Position numbers and translations under genes: made by a program
Origin: Gammaproteobacteria bacterium Ga0077536
Lineage (GTDB): Bacteria > Pseudomonadota > Gammaproteobacteria > Ga0077536
DNA: 64,000 bases
Assembly: GCA_001464935.1 (NCBI GenBank)
Contig: LNEL01000045.1
Span: forward strand, 62,001-126,000
Reading direction: 5' to 3'
Part shown: one piece after another, positions 49,073 to 57,666 of the stretch
How positions within the stretch are numbered: position 1 is the stretch's first letter
Layout of the letters: each line of letters begins with the position of its first letter
Notes under the pieces: generated by a model
Databases searched by the model: none
What the model was told of the DNA's origin: nothing
Seen by the model: only the letters and a program-made list of their open reading frames with translations

Positions 49073-50874
49073 ACCGTCGCCGGGTCGGCGAGGGCCGCCG
49101 CTTCGGCGGCCTGTGCCGCAGCGGTCGCGCAGAACGCGGCGGCCCGCGTGCAGAAGCCGCTGGTCGTCGCATTGATGCCGAGCGTCGGTGCGAGCTCGGT
49201 GAACTTCTCCAGCGAGGCGGCCAGCAGTTCCCCGAGCAGTGACGGCGAGCCCTTGAACACGCCCTTGTAACGCAGCGCCAGTTCATCGAGCAGGCTCGCC
49301 GGATCGCTGCCCTCGACGCTCGCCCGTTCGCACAATTCATTGGCCAGGTGCGCATACGCATGCAGCGCGGCGGCCGGCGTTTCAGGGGCACTCCACACAC
49401 CCGTCAACAACGGCGCCATGCTGTCGACCAGCGCCGGCGGAAACTTCCACGTGCTCGCCACGGCGGCGCCGACCGCCGCATAGGTCGTCGCGAGCACGCG
49501 CTTCTCGGCCTCGAGCGGCGGCACATCGGCGGCGAGCAGGCGCTGGACCTCGACGAATTCGTCCTCGAGGTAATAGATCACCAGGTTGCGGCCGAGCCGG
49601 TTGAACAGTGCGCTGATGAAGGCCTCTTCCGCGAGTTCGCGGCGCACGCGCTGCCCGAAGTGGCGGGCCATCAGGCCGGCGACGAAGGAACTGACCAGCG
49701 CGTCCTGCAGTGCCGGGCGGCCGCGCTGCATGTGATCGAACACCAGGAGCCCATTGCACAGCATGCGCACGAGGCGCGTGCCGACGAGGCTGATGGCCTG
49801 GGACACGGTCGAGACGCCACCACCGGCGCGATCGAAGAACGCGGAGTTCGCGATCTTCATCAGCCGGTTGGTCAGGCTGAAATCCCGCTGCACGACCGCC
49901 GCGAGATCGCCGAGCCCGGCATTGCTGTCGTCGGCCGTCAGGCGGTTGATTTCGACGATGCTGTTGGAGAACGCCGGAAATTCAGGACGCCGGTGCAGGC
50001 GGCGCAGCAGGAACTGCACGGCGATGTCGCTCTCCGCCGGCCGCGCACGCAGTTGCATCGCTTCGTCGAGCGCGCGCGCCATGTCGGCGGCGTCGCTGAA
50101 GCGGCTGGATTTGTCGAGTGCGAGGGCGTCGCGCGCGATGGCGATGATCTCCGGCGGCACCGCCAGTTGCGTCAACGGCGTCCAGTTGAAGCTGCCGCTC
50201 GTGATGGCATTGCGCACCCCGGTCAGCCCTTCGGCCGGCACGGCGGGATGGCCCACGAGCAATTCATAGAACACGAGCCCAAGCGCAAAGACATCGGTCT
50301 GCAAATCGAGTGGTCCGCCGCGAAAGTGTTCCGGGCTCATGTAGCGCGGTGTGCCGTGAACCTCGTCCGGATCGTCGTCGTCGACCGTGCGGCCGACGAG
50401 GCGGGCGAGCCCGAAATCCATCACCCGCACGCGGCCCTGGGTGTCCAGCAGCAGGTTGTTCGGCGACAGATCGAGATGGGCCACGCGTTCGGCATGGGCG
50501 GCCTCGATGCCGTCGAGAATCTGGCGGAACATCGCGACCGCTTCCTCCCAGGGCAGGCCGCCGCGGCGCTTGATGGCCGTCTTCAGCAATTCCCCTTCGA
50601 CGAATTCGAACACCAGGTAGGGCACGTTGCCGTGCACGCCTGCGTCGTAGAGCGGGATGACGTTCGGATGTGCGAGGCGGGCGACCGCGCGCGCCTCGGC
50701 GAGAAACTGCTCGCGACTGGCCTTGTCGCCGCCGGTGCCGAGCAGCAGCTTCAACGCGACCCGACGCTCCAGCTGCGTGTCCCAGGCGAGGTACACGCGG
50801 CCGTGAAAGCCCCGTCCGAGTTCGGCCCGGAGTTCGAAGCGTCCGATGCGAGGCTTTTTCTTGGGTTCTGTCAT
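49069..50874 (-). CDS. Ser/Thr protein kinase fused to an HDOD domain
   Basis: A 601-residue cytoplasmic fusion. N-terminal kinase (about 10-275): GRFELRAELGRGFHGRVYLA, VALKLLLG (ATP lysine), catalytic loop HLDLSPNNLLL and MDFGLAR. The usual HRDLKPEN becomes HLDLSPNN: the Asp and Asn remain but the Arg and Lys are changed, so it is a non-RD kinase with SPNN as in several bacterial kinases, and may still be active. The C-terminal HDOD (about 290-490; RDFSLTNRLMKIANSAFF) is a signalling domain of unknown output. It may tie phosphorylation to an HDOD output such as c-di-GMP or cell-cycle control. Confidence 0.87.
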   Translation of the reverse strand: MTEPKKKPRIGRFELRAELGRGFHGRVYLAWDTQLERRVALKLLLGTGGDKASREQFLAEARAVARLAHPNVIPLYDAGVHGNVPYLVFEFVEGELLKTAIKRRGGLPWEEAVAMFRQILDGIEAAHAERVAHLDLSPNNLLLDTQGRVRVMDFGLARLVGRTVDDDDPDEVHGTPRYMSPEHFRGGPLDLQTDVFALGLVFYELLVGHPAVPAEGLTGVRNAITSGSFNWTPLTQLAVPPEIIAIARDALALDKSSRFSDAADMARALDEAMQLRARPAESDIAVQFLLRRLHRRPEFPAFSNSIVEINRLTADDSNAGLGDLAAVVQRDFSLTNRLMKIANSAFFDRAGGGVSTVSQAISLVGTRLVRMLCNGLLVFDHMQRGRPALQDALVSSFVAGLMARHFGQRVRRELAEEAFISALFNRLGRNLVIYYLEDEFVEVQRLLAADVPPLEAEKRVLATTYAAVGAAVASTWKFPPALVDSMAPLLTGVWSAPETPAAALHAYAHLANELCERASVEGSDPASLLDELALRYKGVFKGSPSLLGELLAASLEKFTELAPTLGINATTSGFCTRAAAFCATAAAQAAEAAALADPATV

Positions 50875-50934
50875 GGGTGTTCCGCCTCCCGGATATCGGA
50901 CTGCGGGCGCGGAACTTTACGGCCGACGGCGAAC

Positions 50935-51795
50935 TCAGGCGGCGTCGATGACCCGCATCAGGCCTTCCTGGGCCACGCTGACGACGAGTTGACCGTCCCG
51001 CGTGTAGAAATGTCCGCGAGCCAGCCCCCGGGCGCCGGTCGAGGCGACGCCCTCACAGTGGTACAGCAGCCAGTCGTCGACGCGGAACGGACGGTGGAAC
51101 CACATCGCGTGATCGAGGCTCGCGACGACCAGGTTCTCGGTCTGAAGCGTGAAGCCGTGATGGCCGAGCAGGGTCCAGATCAGGCCGTAGTCGGACAGGT
51201 AGGCGAGAATCGCGCGGTGGAGATCGGGTTCGTCCGGCAGGCGGTCCGTGGTGCGGACCCAGCTGCGGCGAATCGGATTGCCGAGTGCATCCTTGGAGCC
51301 CGCGGCGCCGTCGATCGAACGCAGCTCGAACGGGGCGGCAATCGTGAGCATGCGCTGGAAGCGCGCCGGCTGACTGGCGATGTCGTCGAGGTCGTACTGC
51401 ACCGGCGCCACATCTTCCGGGGGCGGCACGTCGGGCATCTTGCCCTGGTAATCAATCCCCTCCTCCGGGCGATGGAACGAGGCTTCCATCGTGAAAATCG
51501 GCTGACCGTGCTGAATGGCCGTCACCCGTCGCGCCGAGAAGCTCCGGCCGTCACGGCTGCGGTCGACTTCGTAGACGACCGGGTGGAACGCATCGGCCTC
51601 GCGCAGGAAATAGGCGTGCAGCGAATGGGCCGGACGCTCGTCGACCGTCAGCTGTGCGGCCTCGAGCGCTTCGCCCAGTACCTTGCCGCCGTAGACGCGC
51701 TTGATCAGCGTGTCGCCGATGCTGCCGCGAAAGAGGTTCTCTTCGAGTTTTTCCAGGCGCAGGCCATGGATGAGTTGCTGCAGCGCTTGATTCAT
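50935..51795 (-). CDS. tesB: Acyl-CoA thioesterase II
   Basis: A 286-residue double hot-dog thioesterase that releases free fatty acids from medium/long acyl-CoA. Seen: GSIGDTLIKRVYGGKVLGEAL, AHSLHAYFLREAD, the central SFSARRVTAIQHGQPIFTM and MWFHRPFRVDDWLLY in the second half, all as in TesB (E. coli 286). It follows panB by 9 bases on the same strand. Confidence 0.93.
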   Translation of the reverse strand: MNQALQQLIHGLRLEKLEENLFRGSIGDTLIKRVYGGKVLGEALEAAQLTVDERPAHSLHAYFLREADAFHPVVYEVDRSRDGRSFSARRVTAIQHGQPIFTMEASFHRPEEGIDYQGKMPDVPPPEDVAPVQYDLDDIASQPARFQRMLTIAAPFELRSIDGAAGSKDALGNPIRRSWVRTTDRLPDEPDLHRAILAYLSDYGLIWTLLGHHGFTLQTENLVVASLDHAMWFHRPFRVDDWLLYHCEGVASTGARGLARGHFYTRDGQLVVSVAQEGLMRVIDAA

Positions 51796-51804
51796 GACGG
51801 CCCT

Positions 51805-52623
51805 TCAGGTGAACGCGTATTCGGCCGTCGGGAAACGGCCTTCGCGCACGTCGGCCACGTAGCGCTCGACGGCGCGGTGGATGGAGCCCGTGTCCTCGAT
51901 GTAGTTGCGCGAGAAACGCGTCCGCTTGCCCGGCGCGATGTCCAGGATGTCGTACAGCACGAGAATCTGTCCGTCGACGGTGGGGCCGGCACCGATCCCG
52001 ATGACCGGCACCGTGGCGTTCGCGGTGATCTCGCGCGCGAGATCCATCGGCACGCATTCGAGCAGCAACATGTCGGCGCCGGCCGCCTCGAGCGCGCGCG
52101 CGTCGTCGATCATCTTCGTCGCCGTCGCATGCTCACGTCCCTGCACGCGGTAGGTGCCCATCTTGTGGATCGCCTGCGGCGTCAGGCCCAGGTGCGCGCA
52201 CACGGGAATGCCGCATTCGGTCAGTCGATAGACCATGTCGAGCTGCAGTTCGCCCCACTCGAGTTTGACGATCTCCGCCCCGCCCTCCTTCATCAGGCGC
52301 GCTGCGTTCAGCAGGCAGTCCTGCGCCGACGAATAGCTCATGAACGGCATGTCGGCCATGACCAGCGCGCGCTGCGTGCCGCGCACGACGAGGCGTGTGT
52401 GGTAGATGATGTCGTCGACGGTGACCGGGATCGTCGTGGCCTGGCCCTGGACGACCATGCCCAGGGAATCACCGACGAGAATGAAGTCGCAGCCCGCGGC
52501 ATCGAGCACGCGCGCGAAGGCCGCGTCGTAGGCGGTCAGCGACACGATGCGCTCGCCGGCGATTTTCATCTGCTTCAGCGTCTGCACGGTGACCTTGCGG
52601 ACGTCCTGATGATGGGCGCTCAT
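51805..52623 (-). CDS. panB: 3-methyl-2-oxobutanoate hydroxymethyltransferase
   Basis: A 272-residue TIM-barrel enzyme making ketopantoate in pantothenate/CoA biosynthesis. Seen: VSLTAYDAAFARVLDAAGCD, VGDSLGMVVQG, MPFMSYSSAQ, the HLGLTPQAIHKMG motif and VIGIGAGPTVDGQILVLYD. No panC is adjacent. It lies between thioesterase genes, next to CoA-ester metabolism, which fits a CoA-supply role. Confidence 0.95.
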   Translation of the reverse strand: MSAHHQDVRKVTVQTLKQMKIAGERIVSLTAYDAAFARVLDAAGCDFILVGDSLGMVVQGQATTIPVTVDDIIYHTRLVVRGTQRALVMADMPFMSYSSAQDCLLNAARLMKEGGAEIVKLEWGELQLDMVYRLTECGIPVCAHLGLTPQAIHKMGTYRVQGREHATATKMIDDARALEAAGADMLLLECVPMDLAREITANATVPVIGIGAGPTVDGQILVLYDILDIAPGKRTRFSRNYIEDTGSIHRAVERYVADVREGRFPTAEYAFT

Positions 52624-52642
52624 GGCGTGGCCTCCTCGCTGT

Positions 52643-53053
52643 TCAGGGTTTGGCGGCGGCCTTGCGCGCCGTGCCGCTCAGGAAGCGCGCGAGTTCGATC
52701 GGTGCACGCGCATGTTGCCCGGCGCCGATGCGATCGACGCCGTCGTGCGCCTCGACGTCGAAGACCACCAGCGACTTCGTGACTTCGATGACCCTGGCCG
52801 TGGCGGTGACCGTGAAGCCCACGGGCGTTGCCGCCAGGTGCTTCACGTTGACGAGGGCGCCGACCGACACCCAGCCTTCGGGCAGGTACGGGCGCAGCAG
52901 ATCGGTGCACACGATCTCCATGAACAGGATCATGTTCGGCGTCGAATAGACGGGCGGCAGATCGGGCACGCGTGCCTGCACGGTCAGATCGTGGGTGACG
53001 ATCAGGGACTGGCTGGCAGTGGCGCCCAGCGGGACGGTTTCAGACAGATTCAT
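52643..53053 (-). CDS. Hot-dog thioesterase of the fluoroacetyl-CoA thioesterase (FlK) family
   Basis: A 136-residue hot-dog protein. The FlK catalytic triad is present with exact spacing: Thr38, Glu46 and His72 (8 and 26 residues apart as in FlK Thr42/Glu50/His76), plus the conserved Gly65 and the C-terminal GQHARAPIEL. Phe gate residues of FlK at positions equivalent to 29 and 32 here are Val and Leu, so fluoroacetyl-CoA specificity is not implied. Other possible substrates are short acyl- or haloacyl-CoA. It sits between panB and a haloalkane dehalogenase, 9 bases from the latter. Confidence 0.82.
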   Translation of the reverse strand: MNLSETVPLGATASQSLIVTHDLTVQARVPDLPPVYSTPNMILFMEIVCTDLLRPYLPEGWVSVGALVNVKHLAATPVGFTVTATARVIEVTKSLVVFDVEAHDGVDRIGAGQHARAPIELARFLSGTARKAAAKP

Positions 53054-53062
53054 TGCAGACCC

Positions 53063-53944
53063 TCAGCGCGCCAGCGTCGGCAGCCAATCGCGGATCGCGG
53101 CGGCGATTTCGTTCGGCGAGTCTTCCTGCAGGAAGTGCAGGCCCTTGACCGTGACCTCCCGGGTGTTCGGCAGCGCCCGCGCCAGGTCGCCGGCACGCCC
53201 GTTCATGATCATGCCCGGATCGCCACTGATGAACAGTTTCGGCACCGGGCTCTGCGCGAGCCATGCGCCGTAGCGCTCGACCGTCGCGCAGACCTCGGCC
53301 GGCTCGCCGTCGATCGGCAGCTGGCGCGGCCAGCTGAGCGTTGGGCGCCGGCTCTCGCCGGGTTCGAGGAACGGCGCGCGATAGGCTGCCATTTCCTCCG
53401 GCTCGAAGGGCCGCAGAATCGACTTCGGCAGCACGTTCTCGACGAACACGTTTTTCTCGAGGACGAGATCCTCACCCGCGGGCGAGCGAAAGGCCTGAAA
53501 AATGCCGCGCGCATTCTCCGGCCATTCGGCCCAGGTCAACGGCGTCACGACGCCCTCCATGTGACAGATGCCGCTGACGCTGCCCGCATGGCGCGACGCC
53601 CAGTCGAAACCGAGCGCCGTGCCCCAGTCATGGATGACCAGTGTCACCCTGTCGGTGACGCCGAGCGCCGCGAGCACCCCGTCGAAGTAACGCTGGTGTT
53701 CCGCAAGCGTGTAGCGGGAGGGTCCCGAGTCCGGCAGCTTCGCCGAATCGCCCATGCCGACGAGGTCCATGGCGATGCATCGCCCATGGGCTGCGAGCTG
53801 CGGCAGGATGTTTCGCCACAGGTACGAGGACGTCGGGTTGCCGTGCTGGAACACGATCGGGCTGCCCTGCCCCTGCTCGACATAGGCCATGCGCTGGCCG
53901 TGCACGTCGATGTACTTCTTCTGCGCCTGCCATGCGTTGGACAT
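53063..53944 (-). CDS. Haloalkane dehalogenase, HLD-II (LinB/DhaA) type
   Basis: A 293-residue alpha/beta-hydrolase that cleaves carbon-halogen bonds of haloalkanes. The catalytic pentad is complete: Asp106 (HDWG), Glu130 (MEG), His270 (GLHF), with halide-stabilising Asn36 (HGNPTSS) and Trp107. Each is two lower than LinB Asp108/Glu132/His272/Asn38/Trp109. The N-terminus is unsignalled, so cytoplasmic. It follows the CoA-ester lyase gene and precedes the FlK-like thioesterase. Natural substrate unknown. Confidence 0.93.
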   Translation of the reverse strand: MSNAWQAQKKYIDVHGQRMAYVEQGQGSPIVFQHGNPTSSYLWRNILPQLAAHGRCIAMDLVGMGDSAKLPDSGPSRYTLAEHQRYFDGVLAALGVTDRVTLVIHDWGTALGFDWASRHAGSVSGICHMEGVVTPLTWAEWPENARGIFQAFRSPAGEDLVLEKNVFVENVLPKSILRPFEPEEMAAYRAPFLEPGESRRPTLSWPRQLPIDGEPAEVCATVERYGAWLAQSPVPKLFISGDPGMIMNGRAGDLARALPNTREVTVKGLHFLQEDSPNEIAAAIRDWLPTLAR

Positions 53945-53970
53945 CGGAACCTCCGGGAGTGTGGTCGGAA

Positions 53971-54843
53971 TCAGCCGCGGCGCGCGATGCTCATCACGCG
54001 TTCGGCCTGTTTGAGATGCGGCATGTCGATCATCTTGCCATCGAGACTCAGCGTGCCCGCATCCGGATTGGCCTTGAACGCATCGATCACCGCCTGCGCG
54101 TGCGCGATTTCCGCCTCACTCGGCGTGAAGCACTCGTTGATCACCGCGACCTGGTCCGGATGGATGGCAATCTTGCCGAGAAAGCCGTCACGGCGACCGT
54201 CGTTGCACTCTTCGCGCAGCTTCGTCGGGTTGCGGAAGTCCGGCTGCACCGTGTCCAGACCCTGTACGCCGGCGGCGTGCGCGCCGAACAGGCATAGCGA
54301 GCGGGCCAGCACATAGGGTGCGGTGTAGTGACCGGCGGCGTCCTTGTTCGACGACGCGCCGATGGCGGCGGCGAGATCCTCGGCGCCCCAGGTCAGGATG
54401 CGCAGGCGCGGCGCGCCCTTGTACTGGCCCAGCGTGAACGGCGCAGCGGCGGTTTCCGTGGCGATTGCGCAGATCCCGATGCTGCCCTGCGCGATGCCGT
54501 GTTCGATTTCGAGCGCGTCGAGGTAATGGCTCAGTTGCAGCACGTCCGCCGGTCCGTTGCACTTCGGCAACGCAATGCCGTCGGGCTTCGCGCGCGCCAC
54601 GGCCGCGACGTCGCGCAGGGCGTCAGCGGTGTCGAGCGGATTGATGCGCACCCACAGCTCGCTGCGCGAGCGATCGGCGGCCTTCAGGTACTCGTGGATC
54701 ATTTCGCGCGCGATCGGGCGGCGCGACGCAGCGACGGAATCTTCGAGATCGAGAATCAGCGCGTCGGCGCCGACGCCGCCGCCCTTGGCCATTTTCTTCT
54801 CGCTGTCGCCCGGGACGAACAGCATCGAACGCAGAATGCTCAT
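53971..54843 (-). CDS. CoA-ester lyase, HpcH/HpaI (CitE-like) family
   Basis: A 290-residue TIM-barrel lyase of the CitE/malyl-CoA lyase group: [29 protein letters not shown] (divalent metal), and [18 protein letters not shown]. Such enzymes cleave malyl-, citramalyl- or related 3-hydroxy-acyl-CoA to acyl-CoA plus an oxo acid. It overlaps the MaoC gene start by four bases (ATGA). Together they could hydrate an enoyl dicarboxylyl-CoA and then cleave it, as in mesaconate or itaconate degradation; the substrate is not fixed. Confidence 0.87.
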   Translation of the reverse strand: MSILRSMLFVPGDSEKKMAKGGGVGADALILDLEDSVAASRRPIAREMIHEYLKAADRSRSELWVRINPLDTADALRDVAAVARAKPDGIALPKCNGPADVLQLSHYLDALEIEHGIAQGSIGICAIATETAAAPFTLGQYKGAPRLRILTWGAEDLAAAIGASSNKDAAGHYTAPYVLARSLCLFGAHAAGVQGLDTVQPDFRNPTKLREECNDGRRDGFLGKIAIHPDQVAVINECFTPSEAEIAHAQAVIDAFKANPDAGTLSLDGKMIDMPHLKQAERVMSIARRG

Positions 54844-55295
54844 GCGGGCTTCCTCAACATCAGGCCACTGCGCTTGCAGCTGGCGACGAGTTCATTGCGC
54901 TGGTTGTACGCGCGGTGGGCGAAGATCACGATGCCGTTCTGCGGGCGAGACTTCGACTCGCGCAGTTCGAGCACCTCGGTCTGGAAGTGCAGTGTATCCC
55001 CATGGAACACGGGCTTCGGAAAACGCACTTCGTCCCAGCCGAGGTTGCCGACCGTGGTGCCGAGCGTCGTGTCGTACACCGATACGCCGACCATCACCGA
55101 CAGGGTGAAACAGCTGTTGACGATGCGCTGGCCGAATTCGGTCTGTGTGCGACAGTATTCCTCGTCGAGGTGTAACAGCGCCGGGTTGTGCGTCATCGTC
55201 GTGAACAGCACGTTGTCGGTTTCGGTGACGGTGCGACGGATCGGATGGTCGAACGTCTGTCCGACGTGAAACTCTTCGAAGTAAAGACCAGGCAT
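54840..55295 (-). CDS. MaoC family (R)-specific enoyl-CoA hydratase
   Basis: A 151-residue single hot-dog dehydratase. The catalytic site is visible as [17 protein letters not shown] (Asp/His-type hydratase), then [16 protein letters not shown]. Shorter than mesaconyl-CoA hydratase (about 340), but similar to MaoC subunits paired with CitE-like lyases. ATG at 55295 is used. It is translationally coupled to the lyase gene downstream. Confidence 0.87.
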   Translation of the reverse strand: MPGLYFEEFHVGQTFDHPIRRTVTETDNVLFTTMTHNPALLHLDEEYCRTQTEFGQRIVNSCFTLSVMVGVSVYDTTLGTTVGNLGWDEVRFPKPVFHGDTLHFQTEVLELRESKSRPQNGIVIFAHRAYNQRNELVASCKRSGLMLRKPA

Positions 55296-55448
55296 GAACT
55301 CCCCTCCTCGGCGGCTGATGATGGATGTCACGACGCGGACCGACGGCGGCCCGCGCGACGACCCGCCGCATTATACGGGTTGGGGACGGCGCGGCTTATA
55401 GTGGCGTTGACGACGGGTCCCGGGGTGCTCCCCCGTTTGAGGTGACGG

Positions 55449-56093
55449 ATGCATTACTGCGAACAATTGCGCGCGTTCGACGGCTTCGAGCCCTGGAACG
55501 CAGTGACCAATGCGGGCTTCCTCATCGCCGCCGTCGCGGGCCATCGGATGTTCCGGCGCGCCGGCGTGCAGGCGCAGGCCGGTCCGCGCGCGCTGGTGGC
55601 CCTCGCGGCGGCGATCGGACTCGGCAGTTTCGCCTGGCACGCGACGGGCGACGACTGGGCCCGGCTGGCGGACGTGCTGCCAATCCTGTGCTTCGTGCTG
55701 GTGTTCCTGACGAGCGCACTGACGCAATTGTTCGGCTGTTCGCTGCGCGCGGCGGCGGGTGCCTGCGTGGCGCTGGTCGCCACGGCCGGCGTCGCCACCG
55801 CGCTCGCCGGCGACACCCTGAACGGCTCTGTCGCCTACGTGCCGGTGTGGGGTGGTCTGCTCGCGCTGACCGTGCTCGCCCATGCGCGGCAGTCGCCCGC
55901 GCGAACGGCGCTGGCGCTCGCGACCGTGCTGTTCGCCATTTCGCTCGTGTTCAGGACCGTCGATTTGACGCTGTGCGCGGCGACCGGTGGACTCGGTACC
56001 CATTTCCTCTGGCACCTGTGCAATGCAGGGCTGCTCGCGCACCTGATGGCGATGCTCGCCCGCCATCACCCGATGCAGGCCGTGGCGCGCTGA
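55449..56093 (+). CDS. Ceramidase-like (CREST superfamily) integral membrane protein
   Basis: A 214-residue membrane protein with about six helices. The alkaline-ceramidase pattern is visible: YCEQLRAFDGFEPWNAVTNA near the N-terminus, GSFAWHATGDDW in the middle, and THFLWHLCNAGLL near the C-terminus, holding the conserved His/Asp/Glu metal residues. The enzyme would act on a membrane lipid amide; bacterial members of this superfamily are largely uncharacterised. It is transcribed opposite to both neighbours. Confidence 0.75.
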   Translation: MHYCEQLRAFDGFEPWNAVTNAGFLIAAVAGHRMFRRAGVQAQAGPRALVALAAAIGLGSFAWHATGDDWARLADVLPILCFVLVFLTSALTQLFGCSLRAAAGACVALVATAGVATALAGDTLNGSVAYVPVWGGLLALTVLAHARQSPARTALALATVLFAISLVFRTVDLTLCAATGGLGTHFLWHLCNAGLLAHLMAMLARHHPMQAVAR

Positions 56094-56127
56094 TGCCGGG
56101 CCCGGCATCGTTGCCGTCCGGCCGCTG

Positions 56128-57654
56128 TCAGGCGGCGGCGAGCTGTTCCCGCAGCAGGTTCTTCTGCACCTTGCCCATCGCGTTGCGCGGCAGCGCCGCG
56201 ACGATCAGGTAACGCTTGGGCTGCTTGTAGGCGGCGAGCTGTTGTCGCAGCGCCGCGCGCGCGGCCGATTCATCGAAGCTCGCGCCGGGTTCGAGCACGA
56301 GCACGGCGACGACCTGCTCACCGAAATCGGCGTGCGCTAGCCCGATCACGGCCGATTCGAGCACGCCGGGCAGCGTGTCGAGCACCGTCTCGACCTCGCT
56401 CGGATAGACGTTCAGCCCGCCGCTGATGATCAGATCCTTACCGCGCCCGACCAGCGACAGGTAGCCCGCAGCGTCGAGCACGCCATCGTCGCCGGTGCGA
56501 AACCAGCCATCGGCGGTGAAGTCCTCGCGGGTCTTGTCCGGCCGGCGCCAATAGCCCTTGAACACGGACTCGCCGCGCACCTGCACGTGGCCCGTCGCGC
56601 CGGCCGCCAGCGGGGCGTCATGCGCGTCGACGATGCGGACTTCCATGCCGGGCAGCGGCAGGCCCACGGCGCCGGCCCTGCGTTCACCGTGCAGCGGATT
56701 GCTCGCGATGACGCTCGTCTCGGTCATGCCGTAGCGCTCCAGGATGCGATGGCCAGTGCGCGCTTCGAAAGCGTGAAAGGTGTCCGCGAGCAGCGGCGCG
56801 GAACCACAGGTGAAAAGCCTGACCCTGCGGCAGCGCGCCGGGTTCAGTGCCGGGTGCAGCAGCAGCCGGGTGTAATAGGTCGGCACGCCCATCATCGCCG
56901 TCGCCTGCGGCAGTGCGTCGATGACGGCATCGGCGTCGAATTTCGGCTGGAACAGCATGCGCGACCCCGACAGCAGCACGCAGCCGAGCGCGATGAACAG
57001 CCCGTGGACATGGAACATCGGCAACGCGTGCAGCAGCACGTCCGACGCAGTGAAGCCCCATGCCTCCGCCAGCGCTGCGGCGTTGACGCCCAGGTTGCGA
57101 TGCGTCAGGCCGATGCCCTTCGGCTTGCCGGTCGTGCCCGACGAGTACAGCAGCGCCGCGAGGGCGTCGTCAGCCACGGCGGTGACTGGCCAGTCCGGCG
57201 CGGCATCGCGGCTTTCCTCCCACAGGCTGCCGCGACCGCTGGCGTCCAGCGTCTGACACAGCCTGGCGCCCGCGCGACGGGCGAGCGCGAAGATCTCGGG
57301 CGCGCGCGCCGGGTCGCACACGACCGCGGCGGGTTCGGCGTCGTGCAGGAAGTAATCGAGTTCGGCCGCGGTGTAGGCCGGGTTCAGCGGATGGAACACC
57401 AGGCCAGCGCGCAGGCATGCGAGATACAGCAGCAGCGCCTGCGGGCTCTTGTCGACCTGCACGCTGACGCGATCGCCGACCCCGAGACCGGCGTCCCGCA
57501 GCCAGCGCGCCAGACGCGCCGTTTCGCGTTCGACGTCACCGTAGCAGAGCCGCTCGCCGGCGGGCGTTTCGAGCAGCACGCTCGCCGCGGGCGCGAAGCG
57601 GGCGGCAAAGCGCCCGTAGAGATTGGTCTCCGGCGGACTGGCAGACGGCGACAT
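56128..57654 (-). CDS. Malonyl-CoA synthetase-like acyl-CoA ligase (MatB type)
   Basis: A 508-residue AMP-forming ligase. Seen: LYSSGTTGKPKGIGLTH, RYGMTETSVIASNPL, GWFRTGDDGVLD, VGRGKDLIISGGLNVYPSEV and the C-terminal lysine in NAMGKVQKN. The wording of several motifs and the ELDYFLHDAEP segment are those of malonyl/methylmalonyl-CoA synthetases, but chain and carboxylate specificity are not proved. It follows the acyl-CoA dehydrogenase by 12 bases on the same strand. Confidence 0.84.
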   Translation of the reverse strand: MSPSASPPETNLYGRFAARFAPAASVLLETPAGERLCYGDVERETARLARWLRDAGLGVGDRVSVQVDKSPQALLLYLACLRAGLVFHPLNPAYTAAELDYFLHDAEPAAVVCDPARAPEIFALARRAGARLCQTLDASGRGSLWEESRDAAPDWPVTAVADDALAALLYSSGTTGKPKGIGLTHRNLGVNAAALAEAWGFTASDVLLHALPMFHVHGLFIALGCVLLSGSRMLFQPKFDADAVIDALPQATAMMGVPTYYTRLLLHPALNPARCRRVRLFTCGSAPLLADTFHAFEARTGHRILERYGMTETSVIASNPLHGERRAGAVGLPLPGMEVRIVDAHDAPLAAGATGHVQVRGESVFKGYWRRPDKTREDFTADGWFRTGDDGVLDAAGYLSLVGRGKDLIISGGLNVYPSEVETVLDTLPGVLESAVIGLAHADFGEQVVAVLVLEPGASFDESAARAALRQQLAAYKQPKRYLIVAALPRNAMGKVQKNLLREQLAAA

Positions 57655-57666
57655 GCGTGCTGGCCT

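Noticed and set aside
49348-52782. Very long plus-strand open frame spanning kinase, tesB and panB
   Set aside because: It crosses three well-supported minus-strand genes and shows shadow composition.
55449-56093. Alternative reading of this gene as a rhomboid protease or hemolysin III relative only
   Set aside because: The motif set CE/EPWN, FAWH and HFLWH fits the ceramidase branch better, though all belong to related membrane families.
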